Of a stretch of 64,000 nt of DNA, positions 8,186 through 16,310 are shown in pieces. Both the position numbers and the translations under genes were made by a program. Every line of letters begins with the position of its first letter. Position 1 is the first letter of the stretch. The DNA comes from Mesorhizobium huakuii (GTDB lineage Bacteria > Pseudomonadota > Alphaproteobacteria > Rhizobiales > Rhizobiaceae), in the NCBI RefSeq assembly GCF_014189455.1, contig NZ_CP050296.1, forward strand, positions 4,708,001-4,772,000, written 5' to 3'. Below the pieces are notes generated by a model. The model saw only the letters and a list, made by a program, of their open reading frames with translations, was not told where the DNA came from and searched no databases.

Positions 8186-10435
8186 ATGGCGCTTAGCGAG
8201 GTTTCCTATTTCGGCATACGCCATCACGGGCCTGGCTCCACCGCCAGCCTGGTGGAGGCGTTGCAGGAGTTGAAACCGGTCGCCGTGCTGATCGAGGGAC
8301 CGGCCGATGCATCGGCGCTGCTGCCTCTACTCGCCCGCCCCGAAATGCAGCCGCCGGTGGCGCTGCTGTGCTATCCCGAGGACGATCCGGCCTCGACCAG
8401 TTTCTGGCCCTTCGCAGAGTTCTCGCCGGAGTACCAGGCGACGCTCTGGGCCGTGGCCAACAACGCGACAGTGCGCTTCATCGACCTGCCGTCCTCGGCC
8501 CGCGTCGCACCCGCAGAGGCCACGCAGGAGGCCGAGGCCGATGAGACGAAAGCCGAAGCCGAGATTGAGGTAGCGCCGCATCTGCGCGACCCGATCGGCA
8601 CGCTGGCGCAGGCCGCCGGCTATGAGGATGGCGAGAGCTGGTGGGCCGATATCATCGAGCAGAACCCTGAGCCCGGCCCGATCTTCGCGGCAATAGCCGA
8701 CGCGATGACGACGCTGCGCGAAGGCGAAGGTCCGCTTGCCGAATTCGAGGCCAAACGCGAAGCCCATATGCGGCTTGAAATCGCCGCGGCGCGCAAGGAA
8801 TTCGACGGGCCGATCGCTGTCGTCTGCGGTGCCTTCCATGTGCCGGCGCTACAGGCGACGCGTCCGCTCAAAGAGGATCAGGCCTTGCTCAAGGGGCTTG
8901 CTCGGCGCAAGAGCACGATGACCTGGGCGCCATGGACCGGCCCGCGCCTGGCGCTCGGCTTCGGTTATGGCGCCGGTGTCGTCGCGCCCGGTTGGTGCAA
9001 GCATCTGTGGCGCACGCGGGGCCGGCACGACGCGGCGACGCTGTGGCTCGCCATGATCGCGGCAGTGCTGCGGGCCAAGGGGCACATGGTCTCGACCGCC
9101 TCGCTGATCGAGGCCGAACGGCTGGCCCGCACGCTGGCTGTGATCCGCGAGCGGCCAAAGCCCGGTTTCGAAGAATTGCGCGATGCCGCGATCGCCGCTT
9201 TGTTCAACGGCGAAGCGGTATTGTGGGCGCTGGTCGAAGCCGAACTGCTTCTGGGCGCCGATGTCGGTGAGATTCCGCCTGACACGCCGCTGGCGCCGCT
9301 GATCGAGGATCTGCAGCGCAACCAGAAGACGGCGCGGCTGAAGCCGGAAGCGCTTGAGCGCGAATTGTCGGTCGACCTGCGCAGCGAAAGCGGGCTGTTC
9401 CGGTCGACCTTGCTGCATCGCTTGAACGTGCTTGGCGTGCATTGGGGCAAGCTGACCGACAGCGGCCGCAGCCGTGGCACGTTTCGCGAGCGTTGGACGC
9501 TGTCGTGGGAGCCGGAATATGCCGTTCGCCTGGTCGAGAACCTGGTCCATGGGCCGACCATCGAAAAGGCCGCCAACGGCCGGCTGATCCAGATGATCGG
9601 CGCGTCGACATCACTCGACGCGCTGGCGGCACTGGTCCAGGGCGCCATCACGGCCAATTTGTCGGAGGCCTCGACGGCCGGCCTGGCGGCACTGGAGGAA
9701 CGCGCGGCGCGCAGCAGCGAATGCCTAGAAATCCTGGCGTCCGTGCCGCCGCTCGCCGACATCATCCGCTATGGCGAAGCCCGCAAGACCGAAACGGCAC
9801 GCCTGTCCGGCCTGCTGGAGCGGCTGATCGTCGAGGGCGGCATCGCGCTCGTCTACGCCGCACGCGACCTCGATGCCCAGGCTTCCTCGGCGCTGGTCGG
9901 CGCTATGCGCAAGGCCGATGAGGCGATCAAGCTGGTCGAACCGGAACAGGACGTCCTGGACGCCTGGCGCAATGGACTGGCGGCCGTGCTCGACGGATCG
10001 CGATCGACGGCGCTGGTGGCCGGCTGTGCCGCGCATCTGCTTTACGAGGCCGGCCATCTGTCCGCCGACGCCGCGGCGGGCCTGATCGCGCGGCGCCTGT
10101 CGCCGGGAACGCCGGTCGCCGAGGCCGCTGGGTTCTTCGAGGGCTTCTTCAGCACCGCCGGTCAGCGGCTGATCTATGATGAAGGCCTGCGCGGAGCGGT
10201 CGATGCCTGGCTCAAATCCCTCGACGAGGATGCCTTCATCGCGCATCTGCCGCTCCTGCGCCGGGTCTTCTCGCATCTCGACTCGATGGAGCGGCGGCGG
10301 TTGATCGAAGCGGTCCTCGGCCGCATCAGGCGCCTGCCGGCCGGGCTGACGCCGACGCCGAACGGCGAGGAGGCCTGGCGCCGGCATCTGGAACGGCTTG
10401 GACCTTTGCTGACGGGTGGGAACGGCAATGGATGA
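8186..10435 (+). CDS. DUF5682-family protein of the MoxR/VWA cassette
   Basis: A large cytoplasmic protein of about 749 residues, no signal peptide. The N-terminus carries VSYFGIRHHGPGS (about residues 6-18) followed by VLIEGPADA (34-42), which resembles the Gx2H...E pattern of TIKI/TraB/EreA-type putative hydrolases; this is my inference. The middle contains WWADIIEQNP and VVCGAFHVPAL, which could supply further active-site acids and histidines. The rest is helical. The start lies five bases after the MoxR stop and the end overlaps the VWA gene by eight bases, so expression is coupled. It may be the effector enzyme of the cassette. Confidence 0.68.
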   Translation: MALSEVSYFGIRHHGPGSTASLVEALQELKPVAVLIEGPADASALLPLLARPEMQPPVALLCYPEDDPASTSFWPFAEFSPEYQATLWAVANNATVRFIDLPSSARVAPAEATQEAEADETKAEAEIEVAPHLRDPIGTLAQAAGYEDGESWWADIIEQNPEPGPIFAAIADAMTTLREGEGPLAEFEAKREAHMRLEIAAARKEFDGPIAVVCGAFHVPALQATRPLKEDQALLKGLARRKSTMTWAPWTGPRLALGFGYGAGVVAPGWCKHLWRTRGRHDAATLWLAMIAAVLRAKGHMVSTASLIEAERLARTLAVIRERPKPGFEELRDAAIAALFNGEAVLWALVEAELLLGADVGEIPPDTPLAPLIEDLQRNQKTARLKPEALERELSVDLRSESGLFRSTLLHRLNVLGVHWGKLTDSGRSRGTFRERWTLSWEPEYAVRLVENLVHGPTIEKAANGRLIQMIGASTSLDALAALVQGAITANLSEASTAGLAALEERAARSSECLEILASVPPLADIIRYGEARKTETARLSGLLERLIVEGGIALVYAARDLDAQASSALVGAMRKADEAIKLVEPEQDVLDAWRNGLAAVLDGSRSTALVAGCAAHLLYEAGHLSADAAAGLIARRLSPGTPVAEAAGFFEGFFSTAGQRLIYDEGLRGAVDAWLKSLDEDAFIAHLPLLRRVFSHLDSMERRRLIEAVLGRIRRLPAGLTPTPNGEEAWRRHLERLGPLLTGGNGNG

Positions 10436-11663
10436 CGAGGCCGACATCAACGAAACTGAGCCCGCCGGCGACGACCGGGAGCGTCGCTGGCGCCTGGCCA
10501 TCGGTGCCGATGATGAGTCCTCGTCAGCGCTCTCCGACACCGACAAGCGGCTCTCGGCGGCGCTCGATGCGCTTTACGGCGATGGCACCGGCGATACGGC
10601 TGGCGACCCGCGCAAGCGGCGCGGCGGGCTCGGCCGCTCGGCGCCACGGGTGGCGCAGTGGATGGGCGATATCCGGTCGTTCTTTCCGGCGCAGGTCGTG
10701 CAGATCGTTCAGAAGGACGCGTTCGAGCGGCTCAATTTGAAGCAGATGCTGATGGAGCCGGAATTCCTCAAGGCGATCGAGGCCGACGTCAATCTCGTCG
10801 CCGACCTGATCTCGCTGCGCTCGGTCATGCCGGCCAAGACCAAGGATATCGCCCGCACCATCATCGCCGATATCGTCGCCAAGCTGATGCAGCGGCTGGA
10901 GCAGAAGACCGCCGAGGCGATCCGTGGCGCGCTCGACCGGTCGCAGCGCACCAATCGTCCACGCCAGCGTGACATCGACTGGCCGCGCACCATCTCGGCC
11001 AACCTTCGCCATTACCAGGCCGAGCACAAAACCATCGTGCCGGAGAAGCTGGTCGGCTTCATGCGCAAGCAGCGAAGGCTGGTCGATCTGGATGAGGTGG
11101 TGCTGTGCGTCGACCAGTCGGGCTCGATGGCAAGTTCGGTGATCTACGCCTCGATCTTCGCCGCCGTGATGGCTTCTTTGCCGGTGGTGCGCACCAAGCT
11201 CGTCTGTTTCGATACGGCCATCGTCGACCTGACCGAGGAACTCAGCGATCCGGTCGAGGTCCTGTTCGGCGTGCAACTCGGCGGCGGCACCGACATCAAC
11301 CAGGCCGTCGCCTATTGCGCCGATCGCATCGAGCGGCCGACCAAGTCGCATATGGTGCTGATCACCGACCTCTATGAAGGCGGCAACGGCCAGGAATTGC
11401 TGCAGCGGCTGGCGGCGCTCGTTCGCTCGGGCGTCAATGTCATGGTGCTGCTGGCGCTGACCGACCAGGGCAGGCCGGGCTATGACCCGAAGATGGCAGG
11501 GTCGGTGGCGGCACTCGGCATCCCCGTCTTCGCCTGCACGCCGGACCTGTTTCCCGACATGATGGCGGCGGCCTTGCGACGGGAAGATGTCGGCGCATGG
11601 GCGGCAGGCGCCGACATCAAGCTGGTTCGCGCCGAGGACGACAGTCCTGCGGCCGACGCGTAG
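10428..11663 (+). CDS. VWA-domain protein (CoxE-like), partner of the MoxR ATPase
   Basis: About 411 residues from MDDEAD; the start codon lies inside the end of the DUF5682 gene. The N-terminal 200 residues are charged and helical. The VWA domain has a complete metal-ion-dependent adhesion site: DQSGSM (residues 229-234), the threonine in GGGTDI and the aspartate in LITDLYEGG. CoxE-like VWA proteins couple to MoxR ATPases for remodelling or metal insertion. The intact site suggests it binds a substrate or the SWIM or DUF5691 partner. It ends the five-gene operon. Confidence 0.85.
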   Translation: MDDEADINETEPAGDDRERRWRLAIGADDESSSALSDTDKRLSAALDALYGDGTGDTAGDPRKRRGGLGRSAPRVAQWMGDIRSFFPAQVVQIVQKDAFERLNLKQMLMEPEFLKAIEADVNLVADLISLRSVMPAKTKDIARTIIADIVAKLMQRLEQKTAEAIRGALDRSQRTNRPRQRDIDWPRTISANLRHYQAEHKTIVPEKLVGFMRKQRRLVDLDEVVLCVDQSGSMASSVIYASIFAAVMASLPVVRTKLVCFDTAIVDLTEELSDPVEVLFGVQLGGGTDINQAVAYCADRIERPTKSHMVLITDLYEGGNGQELLQRLAALVRSGVNVMVLLALTDQGRPGYDPKMAGSVAALGIPVFACTPDLFPDMMAAALRREDVGAWAAGADIKLVRAEDDSPAADA

Positions 11664-11772
11664 CCGCGCTCGACCTGGCGTCATCAAAAGCGGCAATCCA
11701 AAACCAGGCTCGGCGGTGCTGACCTGCACGCTGGAAGAGGCCCCCTCGCATCGCCATTCACTGATATCGCCA

Positions 11773-11802
11773 GACGGCCGGCCAAAGCCCGCTTCGGCCG
11801 TC
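11773..11802 (+). terminator. Hairpin after the VWA gene, possible terminator
   Basis: Arms GACGGCCG and CGGCCGTC around a 14-base loop, 110 bases after the VWA stop and before the eryD promoter region. It lacks a T tail, so it may be a Rho-linked or structural end rather than a classical intrinsic terminator. Confidence 0.35.
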
Positions 11803-11867
11803 ATGTCGTGATTTGCGCCATCGGTCGCTTGACTCTGATCGAGCCTTGTGAAAAATTTTGCAGCAAC

Positions 11868-11881
11868 TGATAAAAATATCA
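11868..11881. promoter_or_regulatory. Palindrome upstream of eryD, candidate EryD operator
   Basis: TGATA-AAAA-TATCA, a perfect inverted repeat 11 bases before the eryD ATG, in an AT-rich stretch (11847-11881) unlike its surroundings. SorC-family EryD represses the erythritol genes in Brucella, and this position would allow autoregulation. A related pair of half-sites lies before the DeoR gene at 26070-26088. Confidence 0.45.
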
Positions 11882-11891
11882 TAGGGTGGAA

Positions 11892-12866
11892 ATGGTAGGG
11901 TTCGGCAACGGTCTCCTGCGCGACGACGAAACCAGCATGGCGACGCGCGCCGCCTGGCTTCACTATGCCGGCGGGCTTACCCAGTCCGAGGTTGCCAAGC
12001 GGCTGGGGCTGACCAGCCTCAAGGCCCATCGCCTCATCACCAAGGCCAACCAGGAAGGGCTGGTGAAGGTCTATATCGACGGCGAAGTGTCGGAATGCGT
12101 CGAGCTTGAAGACGAACTGTCCCGCCGCTACGGCCTCGACTATTGCGAGGTGGTTCCGGACTTCGATTCCGAGGATCTGCCGCTCAAGGCGCTCGGCATT
12201 GCCGGCGCGCAGTTCCTCAAGCGCGAGATCGAGCGCGGCGAGGAGGCGCTGATCGGTGTCGGCCACGGTCGCACGCTGGCGGCTTGCGTGGAATATCTGC
12301 CGCGCACCTCGACCGACAAGATCCGTTTTGTCTCGCTGCTTGGCGGCCTGACGCGCAAATTCTCAGCCAATCCGCATGACGTCATTCACCGCCTAGCCGA
12401 ACGCACCGGCGCCGAAGCCTATGTCATGCCGGTGCCGATGTTCGCCAACACGGCGGAGGACCGCACCGTCCTGCTCGGGCAGAAGGGCATCAGCGAGGTC
12501 TTCGATCTCGCGCGCTCCGCCGACCTGTTGTTTGCCGGCATCGGCACCGCCGAACGCGAGGCGTCGCTGGTTGCCACCGGCATGATCGAAAAGGGCGAGA
12601 TGGAGGAGATCCGCCGCAATGGTGGTGTCGGCGAATTGCTCGGCCATTTCTTCGACGACGCCGGCAAGGCGGTGGCGACGACCGTTTCGAACCGGGCGCT
12701 GGCCTTGACGCGCGAGGACATTGCCAGCCGCCGGATCGTCGCCGTCGCCGGCGGCAAGATCAAGGTTCGCGCCATCAAATCAGTGCTGGAGGGGCGCTAT
12801 CTCAAGGGCCTGATAACAGACGAGCGGACGGCGCGGTCGCTCGTGGAAGAGACGCCGGTCGGGTAG
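11892..12866 (+). CDS. eryD: EryD-type SorC-family regulator of erythritol catabolism
   Basis: About 324 residues. The helix-turn-helix is near the N-terminus (LTQSEVAKRLGLTSLKAHRL) and is followed by the SorC sugar-binding domain, which is of the sugar-phosphate isomerase/deacetylase fold (IGVGHGRTLAACVEYLP, then RFVSLLGGLTRKF). Length and sequence style match EryD of Brucella and rhizobia, which represses erythritol genes until an erythritol-pathway compound binds. The start is uncertain: GTG 11886, ATG 11892 or ATG 11937 (MATRAAWLHY, where strong family similarity begins). It is followed after 46 bases by the importer genes, so it heads the operon. Confidence 0.82.
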   Translation: MVGFGNGLLRDDETSMATRAAWLHYAGGLTQSEVAKRLGLTSLKAHRLITKANQEGLVKVYIDGEVSECVELEDELSRRYGLDYCEVVPDFDSEDLPLKALGIAGAQFLKREIERGEEALIGVGHGRTLAACVEYLPRTSTDKIRFVSLLGGLTRKFSANPHDVIHRLAERTGAEAYVMPVPMFANTAEDRTVLLGQKGISEVFDLARSADLLFAGIGTAEREASLVATGMIEKGEMEEIRRNGGVGELLGHFFDDAGKAVATTVSNRALALTREDIASRRIVAVAGGKIKVRAIKSVLEGRYLKGLITDERTARSLVEETPVG

Positions 12867-12912
12867 CCGGCAACCGTTTTAGCTGAAACTACCCTGTGGA
12901 GGAGAAGACGAA

Positions 12913-14358
12913 ATGCATGAGAAAGAGAAAGACCTCATTGATGCCTTCCTGCGCGGACAAGTCGACCGTCGCGGACTGATCAAGGGCCTGGGTGCCATGG
13001 GCCTTGCCGCCGGCACCGCCGGCACGCTGCTCAATCTGGGGCAGACCCGCGCGCTTGCCGCGGATTTCGACTGGCAGGCGCATAAGGGCAAGACCATCAA
13101 GCTCCTGCTCAACAAGCATCCCTATGCCGACGCGATGATCGCCGATCTGGAGAACTTCAAGCAACTGACCGGCATGAACGTCGTCTATGACGTGTTCCCC
13201 GAAGACGTCTATTTCGACAAGGTCACGGCGGCGCTTTCGGCAAGCTCGCCTGAATATGATGCCTTCATGACCGGCGCCTACATGACCTGGACCTATGGCC
13301 CCGCCGGCTGGATCACCGACCTCAACGAATGGATCAAGGATCCGGCCAAGACCAACCCGAAATACGCCTGGGACGACTTCCTGCCCGGCGTCAAGAACTC
13401 CTGTGCCTGGAACGGCAAGCCGGGCGGCGCGCTGGGTTCGGACGACGCCAAGCAGTGGTGCATTCCGTGGGGCTTTGAACAGAACAACATCACCTACAAC
13501 AAGGCGATGTTCGACAAGGCCGGCGTCGCCATTCCGGGCAACATGGACGAGATGGTAGCCGCGGCCGCCAAGCTCACCAAGGATGTCGGTGGCGGCGTCT
13601 ACGGCATCGGCGTGCGTGGCTCGCGCTCCTGGGCGACGATCCATCCCGGCTTCCTGTCGGCCTATGCCAATTTCGACCAGAAGGACCTGAACGTCTCGGC
13701 CGACGGCAAATTGTCGGCCGCCATGAACACAGCCGAATCCAAGGCTTTCCACAAGCAGTGGGTGCAGATGATCCAGGAGAGCGGCCCCAAGGACTGGTCG
13801 ACCTACACCTGGTATCAGGTCGGTACCGATCTCGGCGCCGGCGCCTCGGCGATGATCTTCGACGCCGACATCCTCGGCTACTTCATGAATGGCGGCGACA
13901 ACAAGATGGCCGGCAAGCTCGCTTTCGCGAACTTCAAGGCCAATCCGGCAGCCAAGGCGGCGACACCCAACATCTGGATCTGGTCGCTGGCAATGTCCAA
14001 CTTCTCCAAGGACAAGGACGCCACCTGGTACTTCATGCAATGGGCCTCGGGGCCGGAGCATGGGTTGTTCGGGGCGACCAAGATGGACTTCGTCAATCCT
14101 GTCCGCCAGTCGGTCTGGAAGGATCAGGGGTTCCGCGACAAGCTGAACAAGAGCTATCCGGGATATGTCGAGATGTTCGACGCCTCGGCGCCGGGCGCGA
14201 GCATCAAGTTCACCGCTCAGCCGCTGTTCTTCGACCTCACCACCGAATGGGCGGCAACGCTGCAGAAGATGGTGGCCAAGGAAGTGCCGGTCGACGAGGG
14301 CCTCGACAAGCTTGCCGAAAGCATCAACGGCCAGCTCAAGGAAGCCGGTCTCGGTTAA
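12913..14358 (+). CDS. Extracellular sugar/polyol-binding protein of an ABC importer (CUT1 type)
   Basis: About 481 residues preceded by GGAGGAG. The N-terminus has a twin-arginine-like signal: a charged leader with DRRGLIKGLG, then a hydrophobic stretch AMGLAAGTAGTLLNLG and a likely cleavage after ALAA. The mature part is a family 1 solute-binding protein with the usual lobe crossing motif near NNITYNKAMFDKAGV and aromatic ligand-site residues. It lies between eryD and two permeases, two ATPases and EryA, so erythritol or a related polyol is the likely ligand. A strong stem-loop follows the gene. Confidence 0.82.
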   Translation: MHEKEKDLIDAFLRGQVDRRGLIKGLGAMGLAAGTAGTLLNLGQTRALAADFDWQAHKGKTIKLLLNKHPYADAMIADLENFKQLTGMNVVYDVFPEDVYFDKVTAALSASSPEYDAFMTGAYMTWTYGPAGWITDLNEWIKDPAKTNPKYAWDDFLPGVKNSCAWNGKPGGALGSDDAKQWCIPWGFEQNNITYNKAMFDKAGVAIPGNMDEMVAAAAKLTKDVGGGVYGIGVRGSRSWATIHPGFLSAYANFDQKDLNVSADGKLSAAMNTAESKAFHKQWVQMIQESGPKDWSTYTWYQVGTDLGAGASAMIFDADILGYFMNGGDNKMAGKLAFANFKANPAAKAATPNIWIWSLAMSNFSKDKDATWYFMQWASGPEHGLFGATKMDFVNPVRQSVWKDQGFRDKLNKSYPGYVEMFDASAPGASIKFTAQPLFFDLTTEWAATLQKMVAKEVPVDEGLDKLAESINGQLKEAGLG

Positions 14359-14364
14359 GTCGCA

Positions 14365-14399
14365 ACGAGGGCCGGCCTGCCTGGCGGGCCGGCCCTCGT
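14365..14399 (+). terminator. Strong intercistronic stem-loop after the binding-protein gene
   Basis: A 15-pair stem starting ACGAGGGCCGGCC, with loop CCTGG, begins seven bases after the binding-protein stop. No clean T tail follows. Such structures usually protect the upstream mRNA or cause partial termination, giving more binding protein than permease. It lies in the 159-base gap before the permease genes. Confidence 0.6.
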
Positions 14400-14517
14400 C
14401 ATACCTTTTCAAGCTTGCGATGCGGTGCCGGAAGGTGACCGCTATTTCGCCCGACCGGTCGCCTTGCTCCCTTAGGCGGCCGGCAGGGCGAAGCAACAGC
14501 GACAACGGAGCAACTCG

Positions 14518-15441
14518 ATGACCGCGGTGGTATCGCAAAGGCCCAAGCCATCCGGCTTCAGGATCAGCAAGCGGGTGCTGCCCTATGTGCTCAGCCTGCC
14601 GGCCTTGCTCGTCTGCATCGGCATCCTGATCCCGTTCCTCACCTCGGTCGTCTACTCCTTCCAGCGCTACCGGCTGAGCCAGCCCTGGGCGCGGCAGTTC
14701 AACTGGGGCGACAACTACATCTCCTTCTTCACCGATCCGAAATTCTGGAACACGCTGAAGGTGTCGCTGCTCTATGCCGGCACCACCGTCGTGCTGGAAC
14801 TGCTTCTCGGCCTCGCCATCGCTCTGCTGCTGCAGAAGCGCTCGACGCTGAACAATTTCATTTCGATCATGCTGTTGATGCCGCTGATGACGGCGCCGGC
14901 GCTTGCCGCGCTGATGTGGAAGCTGATGACCAATCCCGGCTTCGGCGTCTTGAGCTATCTCGCCAGCCTGATCGGGCTGCAGGATTTCCGCTGGGCCTCG
15001 TCGCCGTCGACAGCGCTGTTCACCGTCGTGCTCGTCGACATCTGGGTGTACACACCCTTCATCATGATCCTGCTGCTCGCCGGCCTGCGCAGCCTGCCGA
15101 CCCAGCCCTTCGAGGCGGCGGCGCTCGACGGTGTGCCGCGAAGCTTCGTCTTCTTCCGCATCACGCTGCCGATGCTGACGCCCTACATCCTGACGGCGAC
15201 TTTGTTCCGCCTGCTCGATTCCATCCAGCAGTTCGACATCATCTATGCCATGACGCAGGGCGGACCAGGCGACACGCTGACCGTCTTCCAGGTCGAGGCC
15301 TATCTCAACTTCTTCCAGTCGACCAATGTCGGCCGCTCGGCGGCGCTGATGATCATCCTGTGGGCGATCACCTATTTCCTCTCCAACATCTTCATCAAGA
15401 ACTGGCTGCGGCTGCGCGAACGCGCCCGTGGGCAGGCATAG
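14518..15441 (+). CDS. ABC importer permease, MalF/UgpA type
   Basis: About 307 residues with six predicted membrane segments, from VLPYVLSLPALLVCIGILIPF to AALMIILWAITYFLSNIF. The EAA cytoplasmic loop that contacts the ATPases is seen as EAAALDGVPRSFVFFRITLPM. It pairs with the MalG-type permease nine bases downstream. Together they form the membrane channel of the importer in the erythritol locus. Confidence 0.85.
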   Translation: MTAVVSQRPKPSGFRISKRVLPYVLSLPALLVCIGILIPFLTSVVYSFQRYRLSQPWARQFNWGDNYISFFTDPKFWNTLKVSLLYAGTTVVLELLLGLAIALLLQKRSTLNNFISIMLLMPLMTAPALAALMWKLMTNPGFGVLSYLASLIGLQDFRWASSPSTALFTVVLVDIWVYTPFIMILLLAGLRSLPTQPFEAAALDGVPRSFVFFRITLPMLTPYILTATLFRLLDSIQQFDIIYAMTQGGPGDTLTVFQVEAYLNFFQSTNVGRSAALMIILWAITYFLSNIFIKNWLRLRERARGQA

Positions 15442-15450
15442 GAGGCCGAG

Positions 15451-16308
15451 ATGGAACACACCTCGCTTCTCGAACGCATCCTGCGCGGCGTGGCGCTGAC
15501 GCTGGTCGTGATCTTCTTCATGTTCCCGATCGTCTGGATCTTCATGATGTCGTTCCAGACCAACGAGACCATCCTGCGCATTCCCCCACAGCTGATCTTC
15601 GAGCCAACGCTCGCCAACTACACGGCGCTGATCACCGGCAAGCTGATGACCGCCGCCGGCACGCTCGACATCGCCTTCATGCGCAATCTCGGGAATTCGG
15701 TGTTCCTGTCGGTGACCTCGGTCGCGGTCTCGCTGCTGCTCGGCGTGCCGGCGGCTTACGCCTTCGCCCGGCACAAATTCCGCGGCTCGGAGGACATCGC
15801 CTTCACGCTGCTGTCGTTCAAATTCGCGCCGGCGCTCTTGGTGCTGTTGCCGCTCACCCTCTATTTCCAGAAGCTTGGGCTCGCCAACACCTATATCGGG
15901 CTGATCTGGGTCTACCAGCTGATCTGCCTACCGTTGATCCTATGGATCGTGCGTGGCTATTTCGAGGATATCCCCGCCGACATCGAGTATGCCTACCGCA
16001 TCGGCGGCCATTCCTGGTTCGCCACTTTCCGCAAGATCGCGCTGCCGCTCGCCGGTCCCGGCATCGCCGCCGCTGGCCTGCTCGCCTTCATCTTCGCCTG
16101 GAACAATTTCGTCTTCGCGCTGGTGCTGGCCTCGGCCGACAAGCAGCCGGTGACGGTCGGCGCGCTCGCCTTCATCACCTCCTCGGGCATCCAGTACGGC
16201 CAGATTTCGGCAGCCATCGTGCTCTCGATCACGCCGACACTGGCGCTCGCGCTCTATGCGCAGCGCTATCTCGTCGAAGGCCTCTCGCTTGGCGCGGTGA
16301 AAGGATAG
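15451..16308 (+). CDS. ABC importer permease, MalG/UgpE type
   Basis: About 285 residues preceded by GGAGG. Six membrane segments are predicted, beginning with ALTLVVIFFMFPIVWIFMMS. The EAA loop reads IEYAYRIGGHSWFATFRKIA, slightly degenerate at the usual EAA start. It forms a heterodimer with the preceding permease. The ATPase gene begins two bases after its stop. Confidence 0.85.
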   Translation: MEHTSLLERILRGVALTLVVIFFMFPIVWIFMMSFQTNETILRIPPQLIFEPTLANYTALITGKLMTAAGTLDIAFMRNLGNSVFLSVTSVAVSLLLGVPAAYAFARHKFRGSEDIAFTLLSFKFAPALLVLLPLTLYFQKLGLANTYIGLIWVYQLICLPLILWIVRGYFEDIPADIEYAYRIGGHSWFATFRKIALPLAGPGIAAAGLLAFIFAWNNFVFALVLASADKQPVTVGALAFITSSGIQYGQISAAIVLSITPTLALALYAQRYLVEGLSLGAVKG

Positions 16309-16310
16309 AC

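Noticed and set aside
10524..12266. 580-codon minus-strand frame over the VWA and eryD genes
   Set aside because: Spans two clear plus-strand genes and their gap; composition of a shadow frame.
12889..15774. 961-codon open frame on the minus strand
   Set aside because: It lies antisense to the binding-protein and permease genes, has low-complexity composition typical of GC-rich shadow frames and no domain.
14916..16310. Long N-terminal extension of the first erythritol ATPase
   Set aside because: The frame runs through both permease genes; the ATPase domain begins at 16311, two bases after the permease stop.
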